From positions 60,675,997 through 60,739,996 of the forward strand of contig CM069590.1 in assembly GCA_035771175.1 (NCBI GenBank): DNA of 64,000 nt, written 5' to 3'. Under the pieces are notes generated by a model that was given only the letters and a program-made list of their open reading frames with translations, was not told where the DNA came from and ran no database searches. This DNA is from Paratinospora sagittata. Lineage: Eukaryota > Streptophyta > Magnoliopsida > Ranunculales > Menispermaceae. The position numbers and the translations under genes were made by a program. Positions 1 to 9,856 of the stretch are shown here, piece by piece (positions within the stretch are counted from its first letter, which is position 1; the number at the start of each line of letters is the position of its first letter).

Positions 1-1213
1 TAACTTGGAAATGTAAATGGAAGTGAAATTGGTAAATAGCCAATGTCCAAATAAAATAAAAAAAAATAAAGCAAGGATTTATTTAAAAAACACAAAAAAC
101 AAAACAGGGACAATAACCGTAAGAAACGGTCACTATTTGGAACGTTTAGAGACACTCGGCGTACAAGCATTATAATTATGACACGTGGCTAGGGGCCAGG
201 CAGTCGATCCAGCTGTCTTCCAACGTCTTTTCTTCCCGCCTTTTATTTTCGCGCAACCTTCCATTTTCGTAAATCCCTCAATCGATTTCTCAGTAAATCC
301 CTAATCTCCTCCCCTCTCCTTTTTTCTTCCGTCTCTGTTCGAAGTTTCTTCACAAAAATTTGTGTTGCCGAGGATCAGAAGAGAGATTTTCGATCACTGT
401 AACCGGAAATTGAGATCGCCGACCGACCTATTTGCTGATTCTGTAACAATATCAATGGGTTTGAGCCTATCTTTTGTTTTTTGTTTTTTTTTTTTTTTTT
501 TCAGATTTTCAGTTTGATTGAACGCTGGTATTGTCGCGTTCTTTCTCTCAGAATCAAACGTCGCGGTAAAAATGAGAGTTTTTTTTCTGTTCTTGGAGAA
601 ACTCACGAGATTCTCACTTGAAGAAGACCAATTCGTCTTCGCCTCTACCGGATGTCAAGGTTCGATATCTTCTCACGCTTGACAATCATCCAGAATGAGC
701 AAGAGTAAGTGATCCCCTAACCCTAAAAGCGGCATCGTAGGAAACTTTTCTCGGCTATGACTTAAAAGTGAGTGAGGTACTTATTTATCTATCTGTGAAT
801 TTTGAGTTTATTGTAATGGATTAGAGAGACTTTTTTTTTTCCTTTTATTTATTGTCATTTGGTGTCTGTCTTTGAAATTAATAACTGGTTTCAAATTCAT
901 GTGTTGGTCGCATTTCCTGCTACTCATTCTTGTCTGTGATAGTTGTTCTGTGTGCCCCCGAGCCGTTTACTTTAATTAATTTAATCAGATTGTTGTTGAA
1001 GCACCACAGAATTTAGCAGCTTAAAGTGTTCTTTTTTTAAGTTATCCTTAAATAAGATGTTTTCGCGTAAAAGTAGTTTTATATGGTACATACAGTAGGA
1101 TTAGAACCATATCTGTTAATAATGCTTGATTAGAAATTTTATTTATTTATTTTATTTTAATTCTCCCATTAAGCTGGCCACTTCAAAGGTTGATGCTTAA
1201 CCAAAGGCATATT
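1..1213 (+). other. Orphan promoter / 5'UTR-like region
   Basis: No recognisable protein is encoded here. The stretch looks like a plant promoter and leader: a G-box/ABRE-like CACGTGGC near 182, a pyrimidine-rich leader at about 290-340, then ATGs near 651 and 694. A strong GTAAGT donor lies just after the second ATG (about 704), followed by a telo-box-like CCCTAACCCTAAA near 716-728. This is the arrangement of a short first exon followed by an intron. No convincing downstream exon follows; the region to the right holds a LINE and a repeat array. It may be the 5' end of a gene broken by insertions, or a noncoding exon. Confidence is low. Confidence 0.25.
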
Positions 1214-1954
1214 AGAATACATTAAATTGTATTCATCCTGTTTTGGTTAGTTATCTTTGGAGTGCACATGTTCCAGCTAAAATAAAATTCTTTGAATGGT
1301 CCTTACTTAGTAGGAAAGTAAATACAGTTGATGTGATTCAGAGGCGGTTTCCTTATCTATATCTATCTCCTCATTGTTGTCCTTTGTGTGTGGAGGATGG
1401 TGAGTCAGCAAGTCACTTGTTCATCTATTGTAAAGTTGCTAGATATCTATGGTGCCGATGGTGCTCCTCTTTTAATGGCGTGTTTGGGTTGCCGGCATCG
1501 AATGAGGATTGTGTACTACTTAATTAGTTTTCTTCACATAACAGAAGACTCGGGGATTTTGGTAGGATTGTTTCTTTGGCAACACTATGGAGTATTTGGT
1601 TAGAAAGAAACAATAGAATCTTTCAAAATTCATCTAAGGATATGTTTAGCCTGTGGGATGAGACGTTGTTGTTTGCGGCTACATTGGTTACATCGTCAAA
1701 ATTGGGTGGTGCTCATTCCATTTCATATTGGGTTAGAGATTGGCGTGCATGTTTATGATATGTTCTTTGGTGGTGTTTTTGGGTTGCAATGTATATCCTG
1801 ATGAAGATGGGAGGTTTTGGTGTTTGTTTTTCTGGTTTTGGTTGAGGTGGACACCTGGTTCACTTTGCCTTGTTGTATATAACTTTTGGTTTTTATAAAA
1901 TATACTTGTTTCTTCTCAAAAAAAAGAAAAAGAAAAAAAGAATACATTAAATTG
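1214..1954 (+). mobile_element. 5'-truncated LINE with 16-bp TSD
   Basis: This is the 3' end of a non-LTR retrotransposon. The reading frame from about 1243 encodes a zf-RVT domain, the zinc-binding module after LINE reverse transcriptase: an SYLWSAHVPAKIKFFEWSL motif, then CPLC and an HLF-x3-C motif. It is followed by the usual WSIWLERNNRIF segment and a C-terminal YWVRDWRACL tail. A stop near 1525 and a frame change split the two parts, so it is dead. The copy ends in an A-rich tail (about 1918-1938). The 16-bp sequence AGAATACATTAAATTG lies at 1214-1229 and again at 1939-1954, a perfect target-site duplication. It therefore inserted already 5'-truncated, the typical result of incomplete target-primed reverse transcription. 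Confidence 0.93.
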
Positions 1955-2440
1955 ATTTATTTATGAACCCAAGAACTTTTTCCTTCATACAGATGGATTT
2001 ATCGATCATTACATATTTCCAAGCATTACTTGTCATGCATTTATTATTATTCTTATCCAAAATTCAGATGATGATTATGGACTTTGATATACAAACGATT
2101 TTGTTTCCAGATATCTTGAGCACTTTTCATACACATGTCAAGGGATTATTTAGGTGCTCTAAGAAACCCATATACCCTTCTATAGGAAAAAAACAAAAAA
2201 GAGAGCTCTTCAGCACTCTCAAACACTTTATGCTCCGGCATATATCTTACAACACCCAACTTTGCATTTTCTATCTCATTCTCTTCTTCTTTATTGCACA
2301 TTTTTGTGAGATTTTTTCCCTAGTTAAGGTAATATTGATATAAAATACCTTTCCAAAAAAGATATTGATATAACCTTTTTTATGGCCTTAAATACGAAAG
2401 AATTATATTCCTTTTGATTGTAATAGATGTTATATTTATT
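1955..2440. other. Intergenic, no gene seen
   Basis: AT-rich sequence. A 126-codon open frame at 1963-2343 has no recognisable domain and an amino-acid make-up expected of AT-rich noncoding DNA. Nothing else is supported. Confidence 0.5.
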
Positions 2441-4000
2441 TTTCTTGAGTTTGCACCATTGTGACTTAGAGGCCATGAGTCTGAAGCCGAAAACAACCTC
2501 TTCAATGTGGAGGTAAGGCTATGTGCTTTATCTCTCACTTAGACTTCACAATAGTGGGAATCTCATGCACTTGATTTCATATTCTTAATGTACTAAATGT
2601 TATTTTTTCGAAAGATTATACTTATTTGATTTATTTTTGGGCATTCCTTATTTTTCTTATTCTATTCTTATGTTATTATTTATTTATTTATAAGAGTAGG
2701 CTTCCATGCAATGACTGAGGTTTCTCCATTGTGACCTAGAGGTTATTTGAATTTGGATATAGCCTCTTCATTGTGGAGTTAGAAGACTGTGTATGTCATC
2801 CCTTCATCCGATCTCGCAATGGAGGGAGCCTTGTGCGCTATGTATGCCAAAATTATATATATTGTAATACGTATCTTTCTTCTTTTTGTGTTTAAGGAAT
2901 TGTTTTTTTTTTTTTTTTTTATCTTTTTTATATATTTCATAGTAGAAGGTGAGCCTTGATGCAATAATTGAATTTTCTCCATTGTGATCTAGAGTCCAAG
3001 AGTTTGAAGTTGAAAATAACCTTTGCAATGTGGAGGCAAGGCTATATGCTTTGTTCACAATGGTAGGAGACTCGTGCACTAGGTATGCCCTTTTTATGTA
3101 TACTTCATATTCATCATGTACTATTTTTTTTAATTTTTTTTTTGGGCATTCCTCATTTTTTTTTATGTTCTATTCATATGTAATTTTTCATTTATTTAGA
3201 AGGGCTAGCTTTGACACAATGGTTGTGGTTTCTCCATTGTGACTTGGAGGTTATAGGTTCGAATTTTGGAAATAGCCTCTTCCCTTCCCCAAATCACATA
3301 ATGGCAAGAGCCTCTTGCGCGATGTATGTCCAAATTTTATCTATTTTAGTTCGTATCTTTCTTTTATTTTTTTGTGTTCAAGTAATTGTATTTCATTTTT
3401 TTTTTTTGATAATGTCTATGTATATATTTGAAGGGTGGGCTTTGGTACAATAATTGAGATTGTTCTATTGTGAACTAGAGGCCATGAGTACAAAGCTAAA
3501 ACTATTACGCCATTGTGGCTGTGGCAGTAAGGCTATGTGCTTCGTCTCTTCCTCAGAGTTTATAATGGTGGGTGTCTTGTGCAATTGGTGCACCCTTTTT
3601 ATATATATATTAACATTTGTAATGTACTAAATGTTGAATATTTTCGAGGGATTGCAATTATTTGATATATTTTTTTTTGGCACTACCTATTCTTGTTATT
3701 TGAGGTTTGTTCATTGTGACCTAGAGGTTATGAGATTGAATTTGGAAGCAACCTCTTCAATTTGGAGGTAAGATTGCTTACATCATCCCTCCCTTAGGTC
3801 TTGTAATGGCGAGACCGTCGTGCGCAATGTATGGCCAAAAATGATCTATTGTACTTCGTCTCTTGCTTTTTAATTATTGCTTGAGGATTAGTGTTTCTAT
3901 TTTTGGTCATGTTTATATATTTCATATTAGAAGGGTAGGCCTTGGTGCAATAAGTGAGTTTGCTCCATTGTAAGTTAGAGGCCACGAGACCTTTATGAAT
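2440..4000 (+). repeat. Tandem array of alternating SINE-like units
   Basis: About seven diverged copies of an approximately 240-250 bp unit lie head to tail. Each copy has a core like the Au SINE of plants: a 'ttgtgacctagagg' box-B-like segment, 'cctctt', 'ggaggtaaggct' and 'gtgcac/gcg' followed by 'tatgcc'. Cores start near 2461, 2731, 2981, 3236, 3468, 3714 and 3966. Two types alternate. Type A (2461, 2981, 3468, 3966) has the 'gccatgag' core and, where the unit is long enough, an 'aatgtac' and 'gggcattcc' spacer. Type B (2731, 3236, 3714) has a spacer with 'cgtatctttctt' and 'tgtgtttaag'. The higher-order period is therefore about 500 bp. The last copy is broken near 4000. Confidence 0.8.
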
Positions 4001-4096
4001 ATTAAGGTCTCTGATCATATTTTACTTTTACATAATTTACCAATAAATTTGTGATTGAGAGATTCGACGACGTTTATTGACATCAGAGACCTTAAT
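4001..4096. repeat. Small hairpin with 15-bp inverted repeats
   Basis: Positions 4001-4015 and 4082-4096 are perfect inverted repeats (ATTAAGGTCTCTGAT and its complement) around a 66-bp spacer. The segment abuts the broken last copy of the SINE-like array. It could be a small MITE-like or foldback remnant; no target-site duplication was recognised. Confidence 0.5.
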
Positions 4097-4429
4097 TAAG
4101 TGAAACACAAATTGATATCAAATTAAAATTTCTCTATAATAAACATTGCGTAGTGCTACATTGACATTTACAGCTGACATAGATATAAATATCACGTTAA
4201 TACATCATTAGATTGACTTAAATCATGTGTAGGCGAATGATTCAATATGGAAATGAGTACATATATTGATTGGAATGATAAGTGTACATGATTTTGACAC
4301 CCATTTTTAGCACTCGGCTGTCTGTTGAATATTTGATGCTCAATACATGATTCGAGGACATTCAATATACTTAACAAGTTGTGTGCTAAGGATGAGTACT
4401 CAAACTGTGTACGAATAGTAACTGCGTGA
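4097..4429. other. Intergenic, downstream of small EF-hand gene
   Basis: AT-rich DNA between the array and the stop codon of the minus-strand EF-hand gene; it probably contains that gene's 3' end. No other feature seen. Confidence 0.4.
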
Positions 4430-5044
4430 TTAAGTTTCGCGGTAAGTAGTCGGAGTGAAGGCTCTCTTGCTGCTCTGGATCATCAAATCTGACCAGTAGT
4501 TCCTCATTCTCTTCTTTCCTTTCATGAGTAGAGGTTCAGGTTCTGTATTTATTGATTGAAGTTCAGCTGGAATTTTGACATCCATATCCTCTACATCATC
4601 ATGGGAAGCTTGGCCATGGAGAATCTTAGCTGCTGCTTCTTCTTCATCATCATGATCACCACCGATATTCTTCATCACAATAGATGATGATGAACAGTTA
4701 AATTCATCAATTGCAAATGCCTTCTTCAACGACGACGATGACGATGCATCGATTTCGAGGCCAAGAAAATCAAAATCCTGATCTAGATCACCGGCACCAT
4801 CGTCATAAATCTGGAGGAGGCCTTCGCAGGTAAGTCCTTTCTCCTCTTCGATGAACTGCTGATAATATTCATCGAAAATTCCATCTATAAGTAACTTGAT
4901 CTGTTGATCTGTGAATCCAACTGTCTGATTTACAGTAAGAACAAGCGAAGCCATTTCGTCTCTAGTAAGACACCCGGCTCCATTCCCATCAAATCGCTCA
5001 ATTATCCTCTTCACCCTCTCCATTCTGCTACCCCTTGAATCCAT
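4430..5044 (-). CDS. Small EF-hand protein derived from EF-hand/TPR family
   Basis: A 204-aa single-exon protein. Its first ~100 residues match the N-terminus of the large EF-hand/TPR proteins at 8147-9856 and 26499-28910. The first EF-hand loop lies at residues 19-30 (D-G-N-G-A-G-C-L-T-R-D-E); Ala at loop position 5 replaces the usual Asp, so Ca2+ binding may be weakened. The partner helix region with FIEEEKGLTCEGLLQIYDDG follows at 64-83. A Ser-rich and acidic linker comes next (about 100-140). All TPR repeats are missing. The tail at 148-170 (HDDVEDMDVK...TEPEP) resembles the unique tail of the 569-aa paralogue (LDDAEDVES...PNPEP), which suggests origin from a re-tailed gene by internal deletion. 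The frame is intact; expression is unknown. A young pseudogene is the alternative. Confidence 0.7.
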   Translation of the reverse strand: MDSRGSRMERVKRIIERFDGNGAGCLTRDEMASLVLTVNQTVGFTDQQIKLLIDGIFDEYYQQFIEEEKGLTCEGLLQIYDDGAGDLDQDFDFLGLEIDASSSSSLKKAFAIDEFNCSSSSIVMKNIGGDHDDEEEAAAKILHGQASHDDVEDMDVKIPAELQSINTEPEPLLMKGKKRMRNYWSDLMIQSSKRAFTPTTYRET

Positions 5045-5240
5045 CTTTCTGTTTTACTGGTGAGATCTCTGGTTTCTTATGCTGAGTTTCTTTGAATTCT
5101 TTCTCGATTGGCTTCTTTATTGTCATCTGTATTGCGTACTGATTCTGGTCTGTTTGTTTGAGTCCAAGTCTCCATGTATGAATAATGGTCTTTAAAAAAA
5201 AAAGAAAAAACCATTAAGACTTTCAAGCCATGAAAACAAC
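5045..5240 (-). promoter_or_regulatory. Upstream region shared with the neighbouring pseudogene
   Basis: The DNA upstream of the 204-aa gene is recognisably similar to the DNA upstream of the pseudogene at 5845-6595 (compare 5045-5240 with 6596-6810). Shared blocks are 'ctctggtttcttatgctga', 'ggcttctttat' and 'tctccat-tatgaataa'. The duplication therefore carried the promoter with the coding part. A 24-bp piece beginning 'gattctggtctg' (5141-5164) is repeated exactly at 5309-5332. Confidence 0.55.
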
Positions 5241-5844
5241 ACATGTATTAAAAATAAATGTGGGTTAAAGTTGATGACTAAGTCATTTATATGAATATAT
5301 TTCTTGTTGATTCTGGTCTGTTTGTTTGAGTCACGATATCAGGTTTGGTATAGATTTGGGTATGTTTAGTTGGGTCGTTTTAAAATTGCTCTAAAATAAA
5401 TGCTTATACAAAAGCTCAAGAAATTGAACTCCTTTGCTATTGGTTTCCCCACAATCTTTTAATTAACTAAATTAGTTTCTTCTCCAGGTCTCTAAAGTTG
5501 ATGTTAGCTATTGGTTTGATCTCATACTTGATTAATAGAGCAGTTTTGTTTTATCTTTCAACTGCTCCATCACTTATTGGGGTTCCATATAATTAATTTG
5601 TCTTTGTTTTCTTGATGAAGTTTTTGTTGTTGACTTCTCGTTTATGAATTGGGAACTTTAGGTATTATGTTTCCCTTCAGTAGATTAAATTTCTAACTTT
5701 GATTGTTCTGTCTAAACTTATTAGCTTATTTATATCCTAACCTCATTTAGACAAAAGATTACAATAGATAGTTGATAAACTATTTCTTCATTAGGTTGAA
5801 GAAATTAAGGGTGAGTGGAGGAGAAGGAACTAATATTGATGGAG
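5241..5844. other. Intergenic, between EF-hand paralogues
   Basis: AT-rich spacer between the upstream region of the 204-aa gene and the decayed 3' end of the pseudogene. No gene recognised. Confidence 0.4.
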
Positions 5845-6595
5845 AACGTAGGATCATTAGGTTGAAGCTCAAAGGCCTGCTTAAAGCTCAAGAAAGCCTC
5901 GCGAAACAACTAATGTTCATACAAAATTGCACTGATCATCATATGCCCATTAGAATCTATTTCTTCATCCACTTTCTGTCTTAGTGCTCCTAATTCCTTC
6001 AAGAAATCACTGTAGCCTGGCCCGATTCTTTCCAAATCAATTTGACTTTGTTCTCATGATCCCAAGTAGTCTTAGCATCAATCTGTTGTGCAAATTCCAA
6101 GGGTTTCAGTGTCCCCGATGACCATCCTTGTAGGTCGGAGAACGTATTGAAACTGTACTCCTTCAACGATCCATCTTCCATTTGCTTCTCTTTCAATCTC
6201 TAAATTGAAATCTCCAACTCTTCTACCATATTCTTTAGACTAGATGAACAGTTGAATTCATCTATTACATGGCTTTCAAATGCCTTCTTGGAGGATGATG
6301 CATTGATTTCAAGGTCCAGAAGATCGAAATCATGATCCAGATTGCCGGCACCATCATCAGAAGTCTGGATAAGACCTTCCAAAGTAAGACCCTTTTTTCC
6401 TTGAATGAATTGTGGATATTCCTGAAAAACGCCATCGAGAAATAAGTTAATCTGTTGATTGGTGTAGTCAATTCTTGGATTTGCAGTAACAATGCGTGAA
6501 GCCATTTCTTCTCTGTTAAGATCTCCGTCTCTGTTCGTGTCAAATTTCTCCAATATTCTCTTCACTTTCTCGGCTGTGCTCAACTTGGAAACCAT
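5845..6595 (-). pseudogene. EF-hand/TPR pseudogene (first TPR retained)
   Basis: A dead copy of the EF-hand/TPR family. From the ATG at 6595 it keeps a canonical EF-hand loop at residues 19-30 (D-T-N-R-D-G-D-L-N-R-E-E) and the partner region. An in-frame TAG at 6200-6202 stands where the paralogues have Lys or Asn, just before the RLK-x-KQ segment. The same frame continues to about 6016, where one base is missing in 'GGCCAGG-CTAC'. The next frame restores family sequence (YSDFLKELGALR, then the first TPR). A second TAG at 5910-5912 replaces the Gln of YEHQLF. Homology fades near 5845 (ELQPNDP). The C-terminal TPRs are gone. It shares the Ser-rich 'IDEFNCSSS' linker with the 204-aa gene, its closest relative. 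Confidence 0.88.
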
Positions 6596-8146
6596 CCTTC
6601 TGTTTTACTTTTGGTTTTTGGAGGAAAAGAAGAGATGGAGGGATTTAAGAATGCCAGACCTCTGGTTCCTTATGCTGAATTGTTTCTAGGCTTCTTTATC
6701 ATCATCATCTCTACTGCTTCATGGTTATGGCCTGGTTGTTTTTGTCCGATTCTCCATTTATGAATAACCTTGTTTTTTAAGAAATTCAGGCAAAGAAAAC
6801 AACAGATATAATAATAATAATAATAATCAAAGTTGATGACCAGAACTATGATAATAAATATTTGTTAAGTATATGAAACATGTTTGATATGATGATAAAT
6901 ATTATCACTTTAGCATTTTCCATTTATTTATTGTTTGAAGTTTCTCTTAAACATTTATTGTAAAGAGTTTTTTTTCCCCCCAACATGTATATGTAGTATA
7001 AAACTTTTGTCATCGAGTTATTTAGTAAAGATTTACATTATTGGACTATATTAGGTGTACATTAGATCTTTAACTAATTAATCGAAGATGGATGCTAACT
7101 ATATAACATTTCATAATAGATTTAGATCAATTTCTTTTTTCAAAGTCGTGTCAGTATATGTTGGATTATAATTGATATTTTTTTGCTTTATATTAAGTAT
7201 GACAGCTGCACACCATTACATTATTGTTTTATTAAGAGAGGTAGTTGAGTCAAACTCTTTTAAAATGAAAAAAAAAAAAAAACATTTGAAATAAAAAATG
7301 GAAAAAGTTTTTAGTCACAAATGATGGCTCTCTATGAATTTTTGAGAGAATCTACGAGGTAATTATGTTATAATTTGTGTAACCTGAAATAATAATTCCA
7401 CCCCAAATATGAGCTGTTTCATTCAAGAAGTTTGGATTGCCCTTTCAAAGTAAAGCCCACTGTACAGACAATGAAACAAAAACTGGTTAAATGGAGAGAC
7501 AATTAGTTCCAAATGAAATCTAGGCCCCGCCTAATAGATTAAATATAATCAATTAATGACCTAACTAATCTACAAACCTTGTCTACTGGTTTTTCTTGGT
7601 ACAAACATCTTCCTATCCTCTTTTTCTTAATTATCTCCATTAATGCTAGTCTGTATGTTTGCCATTGAAAACCTCTTTCATGAAGAAAACACTTCTAACC
7701 TAGTGGAGGAGGTAAGGGTTCAGTTATGGAGAATAATAAAATTGTGTTAATTTTTTACTTTAAATTAAAAACAAATCTTTTTAATTGTTCACAAAATATA
7801 ACTGAACTTTCTTTTCTTTTTCTTTTGGTTTTCTTACTTAATCTTGTGCCATCAGTGGGTGTTAGAGATGCAGTTTCACATTCAATATCAACATTGCAGA
7901 AATAATTCCTGGGAGTTGCTCTCCAACAGCATAGTGTTAGAGCCATCAAAACCCATGGATGATGTGGAAGAAGAGATCATAGGCTGATTGTTCATCATAT
8001 ACATCAAAAAGGGTGATTCAAACTACAGAAATCAAGATCATCAGCTCTGATAAATCCCTCAGCCACAACAAAAGAAAGAAAAATCTCCATACATTCTTGG
8101 ACAAACCAGAGGCTTGAGCTTTTGTGCGGATGAATCAGTTGTTTGG
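6596..8146. other. Intergenic between EF-hand paralogues
   Basis: 6596-6810 is the pseudogene's upstream region, homologous to that of the 204-aa gene. A short (ATA)n run lies near 6810-6830. The rest to the stop codon at 8147 is AT-rich and includes the 3' flank of the 569-aa gene. No other gene seen. Confidence 0.5.
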
Positions 8147-9856
8147 TCACTGTTTTGCTCTCGTTCTCCACAATCCTCTTGTAGGCTCTGGATTCGGCTG
8201 TGATGCAATAACATTTACGGACTCAACATCCTCTGCATCATCAAGGTAAGCTGGGATTAGACACTTGCTCATGATCCCACCACCTCTTTGCCCTTCAATG
8301 AACTTAATATAACTTTTCATGGCCTCATCAAGAACTACTTTTATTCTTTCATCAGCCATTGCCGTCTTCTCTTGAAGTTGCTTAATATGGGCAATCACAA
8401 CTTCATGAGACTCAACATTGTAGCTCATCTTAAAAGCCTCTTTCATGGCTTTCCTATCTTCCTCACCCTCCCCTGCCACCCATGCCAATGCCACAGCTCT
8501 GTTCAGTAGAGCACGCCAATTATTAGGCCACACTTCCAAAACTTGCGTATACATCTCCGAAGCCATTCTATACCTTCCCCCATTCATATAAACCACCCCC
8601 ATATTGTACAAAGCATTCACATGTCCAGGCCTTAAATCTAAAGCTTTCTGATACTCCTCAGTCGCTCTCTCCTTCTGCCCTGTTTCATGCAAAACCAGCC
8701 CAAGATCACAATGTGCGTCTGCATAATCAGGTTTCAAGAAAATTGCTTCTTCCAAAGCTTTCTCTGCTGCTTCATACTCTCCAATTCGGGACAGAGCACT
8801 GCCCAAAAGCTTTAAAACCCTGAAATGTGTTGGACAATAAATAGCAGCCTCTCTGTAATGCCCACAAGCTTTTGAAACCATATCATGTTCTTTTTCAAGC
8901 ACAATCCCGAGGTTTATATAAATTAGAGGGAGAAGATAATCACAATTCCTTCCGACCTCCACAATCTCAAGCGCCCATAAAAACTCTTCCTTTGATTCTT
9001 TGAACCTCCCCAAAAGACACAGACAGTTCCCGGCCCAGAGGCGTGATATAGCGTTGGTCCTATCGAGCTCCAACGTCCGTCTAAAGCTCACTAACGCGTC
9101 TTTAAACAATTGCTGCTCATACAAAAATCTCCCAATTGCGATATGCCTGTCATAAGCTTCTTCTCTTGATCCTGCTTCATCTGCTCTGGCTCTCAACGCG
9201 CCTAATTCTTTAAGAAAGAAGGCATAATCACGCCCAGACTCGTTCCAAAGCACCCTTTTCTCTGAAATGTTTTGGGAATAAGGCTCTAGTTCCCTTGACC
9301 AAAATGGGTCAAATAAGTTGTAATTTTCTTTCAATTTCCCATCTTTCGTCTGCTTCGCTTTCAATCTGTTTTTGGAAATCTCCAAGGCGTCTAGGATATC
9401 CCTAGTAGTATCAAATACTATTCGATCATTCGGGAACTCTACCCAAGCTTCGACCCTGTTCTTCTTCGACGTGACTACCCGTTGTTGTTGTTGTTCTTGT
9501 TGTTGATGAGCTGAAGAAGACAATGATTCAGAAGGAGGCATGGAAGAGGTTGTTGGATTTAGGTGTAGGCCAAGAGCGTCGAAATCTCGATCGACATCTC
9601 CGGCGCCGTCGTTGTAAGTGACAAGGAGACCCTCGCAAGTAAGACCCTTGTGCCCATCGATGAAGTCCGCATATGTTCGGAAGATCTCGTCGTTAATGGC
9701 GTTGATCTCATCATTACTGAACTTTAAGTTCGGGTTAACAGAAATAACAAGAGCAGCGGTTTCTTCTCTGTTGAGACCCCCGTCTTGATTCACGTCAAAT
9801 ATCTCGAATATTTTCTTCACTTTCTCCTCTCGTTCTCTGCTGCGTCTTGAATCCAT
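8147..9856 (-). CDS. EF-hand/TPR protein with replaced C-terminus
   Basis: A 569-aa intronless protein related to Arabidopsis At1g05150/At2g32450 (calcium-binding tetratricopeptide family), but about 235 residues shorter than the 803-aa copy at 26499-28910. A canonical EF-hand loop lies at residues 21-32 (D-V-N-Q-D-G-G-L-N-R-E-E), followed by the partner region (49-92) and a Gln-rich linker. About seven TPRs run from roughly 225 to 475. The C-terminal region of the long form, with its CxxC zinc motif, is absent. Instead, residues 502-546 (DERIKVVLDEAMKSYIKFIEG...) resemble the protein's own EF-hand partner segment at 49-90, as if that piece had been duplicated to the end. A unique PNPEP tail follows. 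A Ca2+-responsive protein-interaction adaptor is the likely role, by inference from the domains. Confidence 0.85.
   Translation of the reverse strand: MDSRRSREREEKVKKIFEIFDVNQDGGLNREETAALVISVNPNLKFSNDEINAINDEIFRTYADFIDGHKGLTCEGLLVTYNDGAGDVDRDFDALGLHLNPTTSSMPPSESLSSSAHQQQEQQQQRVVTSKKNRVEAWVEFPNDRIVFDTTRDILDALEISKNRLKAKQTKDGKLKENYNLFDPFWSRELEPYSQNISEKRVLWNESGRDYAFFLKELGALRARADEAGSREEAYDRHIAIGRFLYEQQLFKDALVSFRRTLELDRTNAISRLWAGNCLCLLGRFKESKEEFLWALEIVEVGRNCDYLLPLIYINLGIVLEKEHDMVSKACGHYREAAIYCPTHFRVLKLLGSALSRIGEYEAAEKALEEAIFLKPDYADAHCDLGLVLHETGQKERATEEYQKALDLRPGHVNALYNMGVVYMNGGRYRMASEMYTQVLEVWPNNWRALLNRAVALAWVAGEGEEDRKAMKEAFKMSYNVESHEVVIAHIKQLQEKTAMADERIKVVLDEAMKSYIKFIEGQRGGGIMSKCLIPAYLDDAEDVESVNVIASQPNPEPTRGLWRTRAKQ

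Noticed and set aside
1963..2343. 126-codon plus-strand frame
   Set aside because: Phe/Ile/Leu-rich composition expected from AT-rich DNA; no start context or domain.
5772..5984. 70-codon plus-strand frame
   Set aside because: It is the opposite strand of the EF-hand/TPR pseudogene, whose minus-strand frame matches the family.
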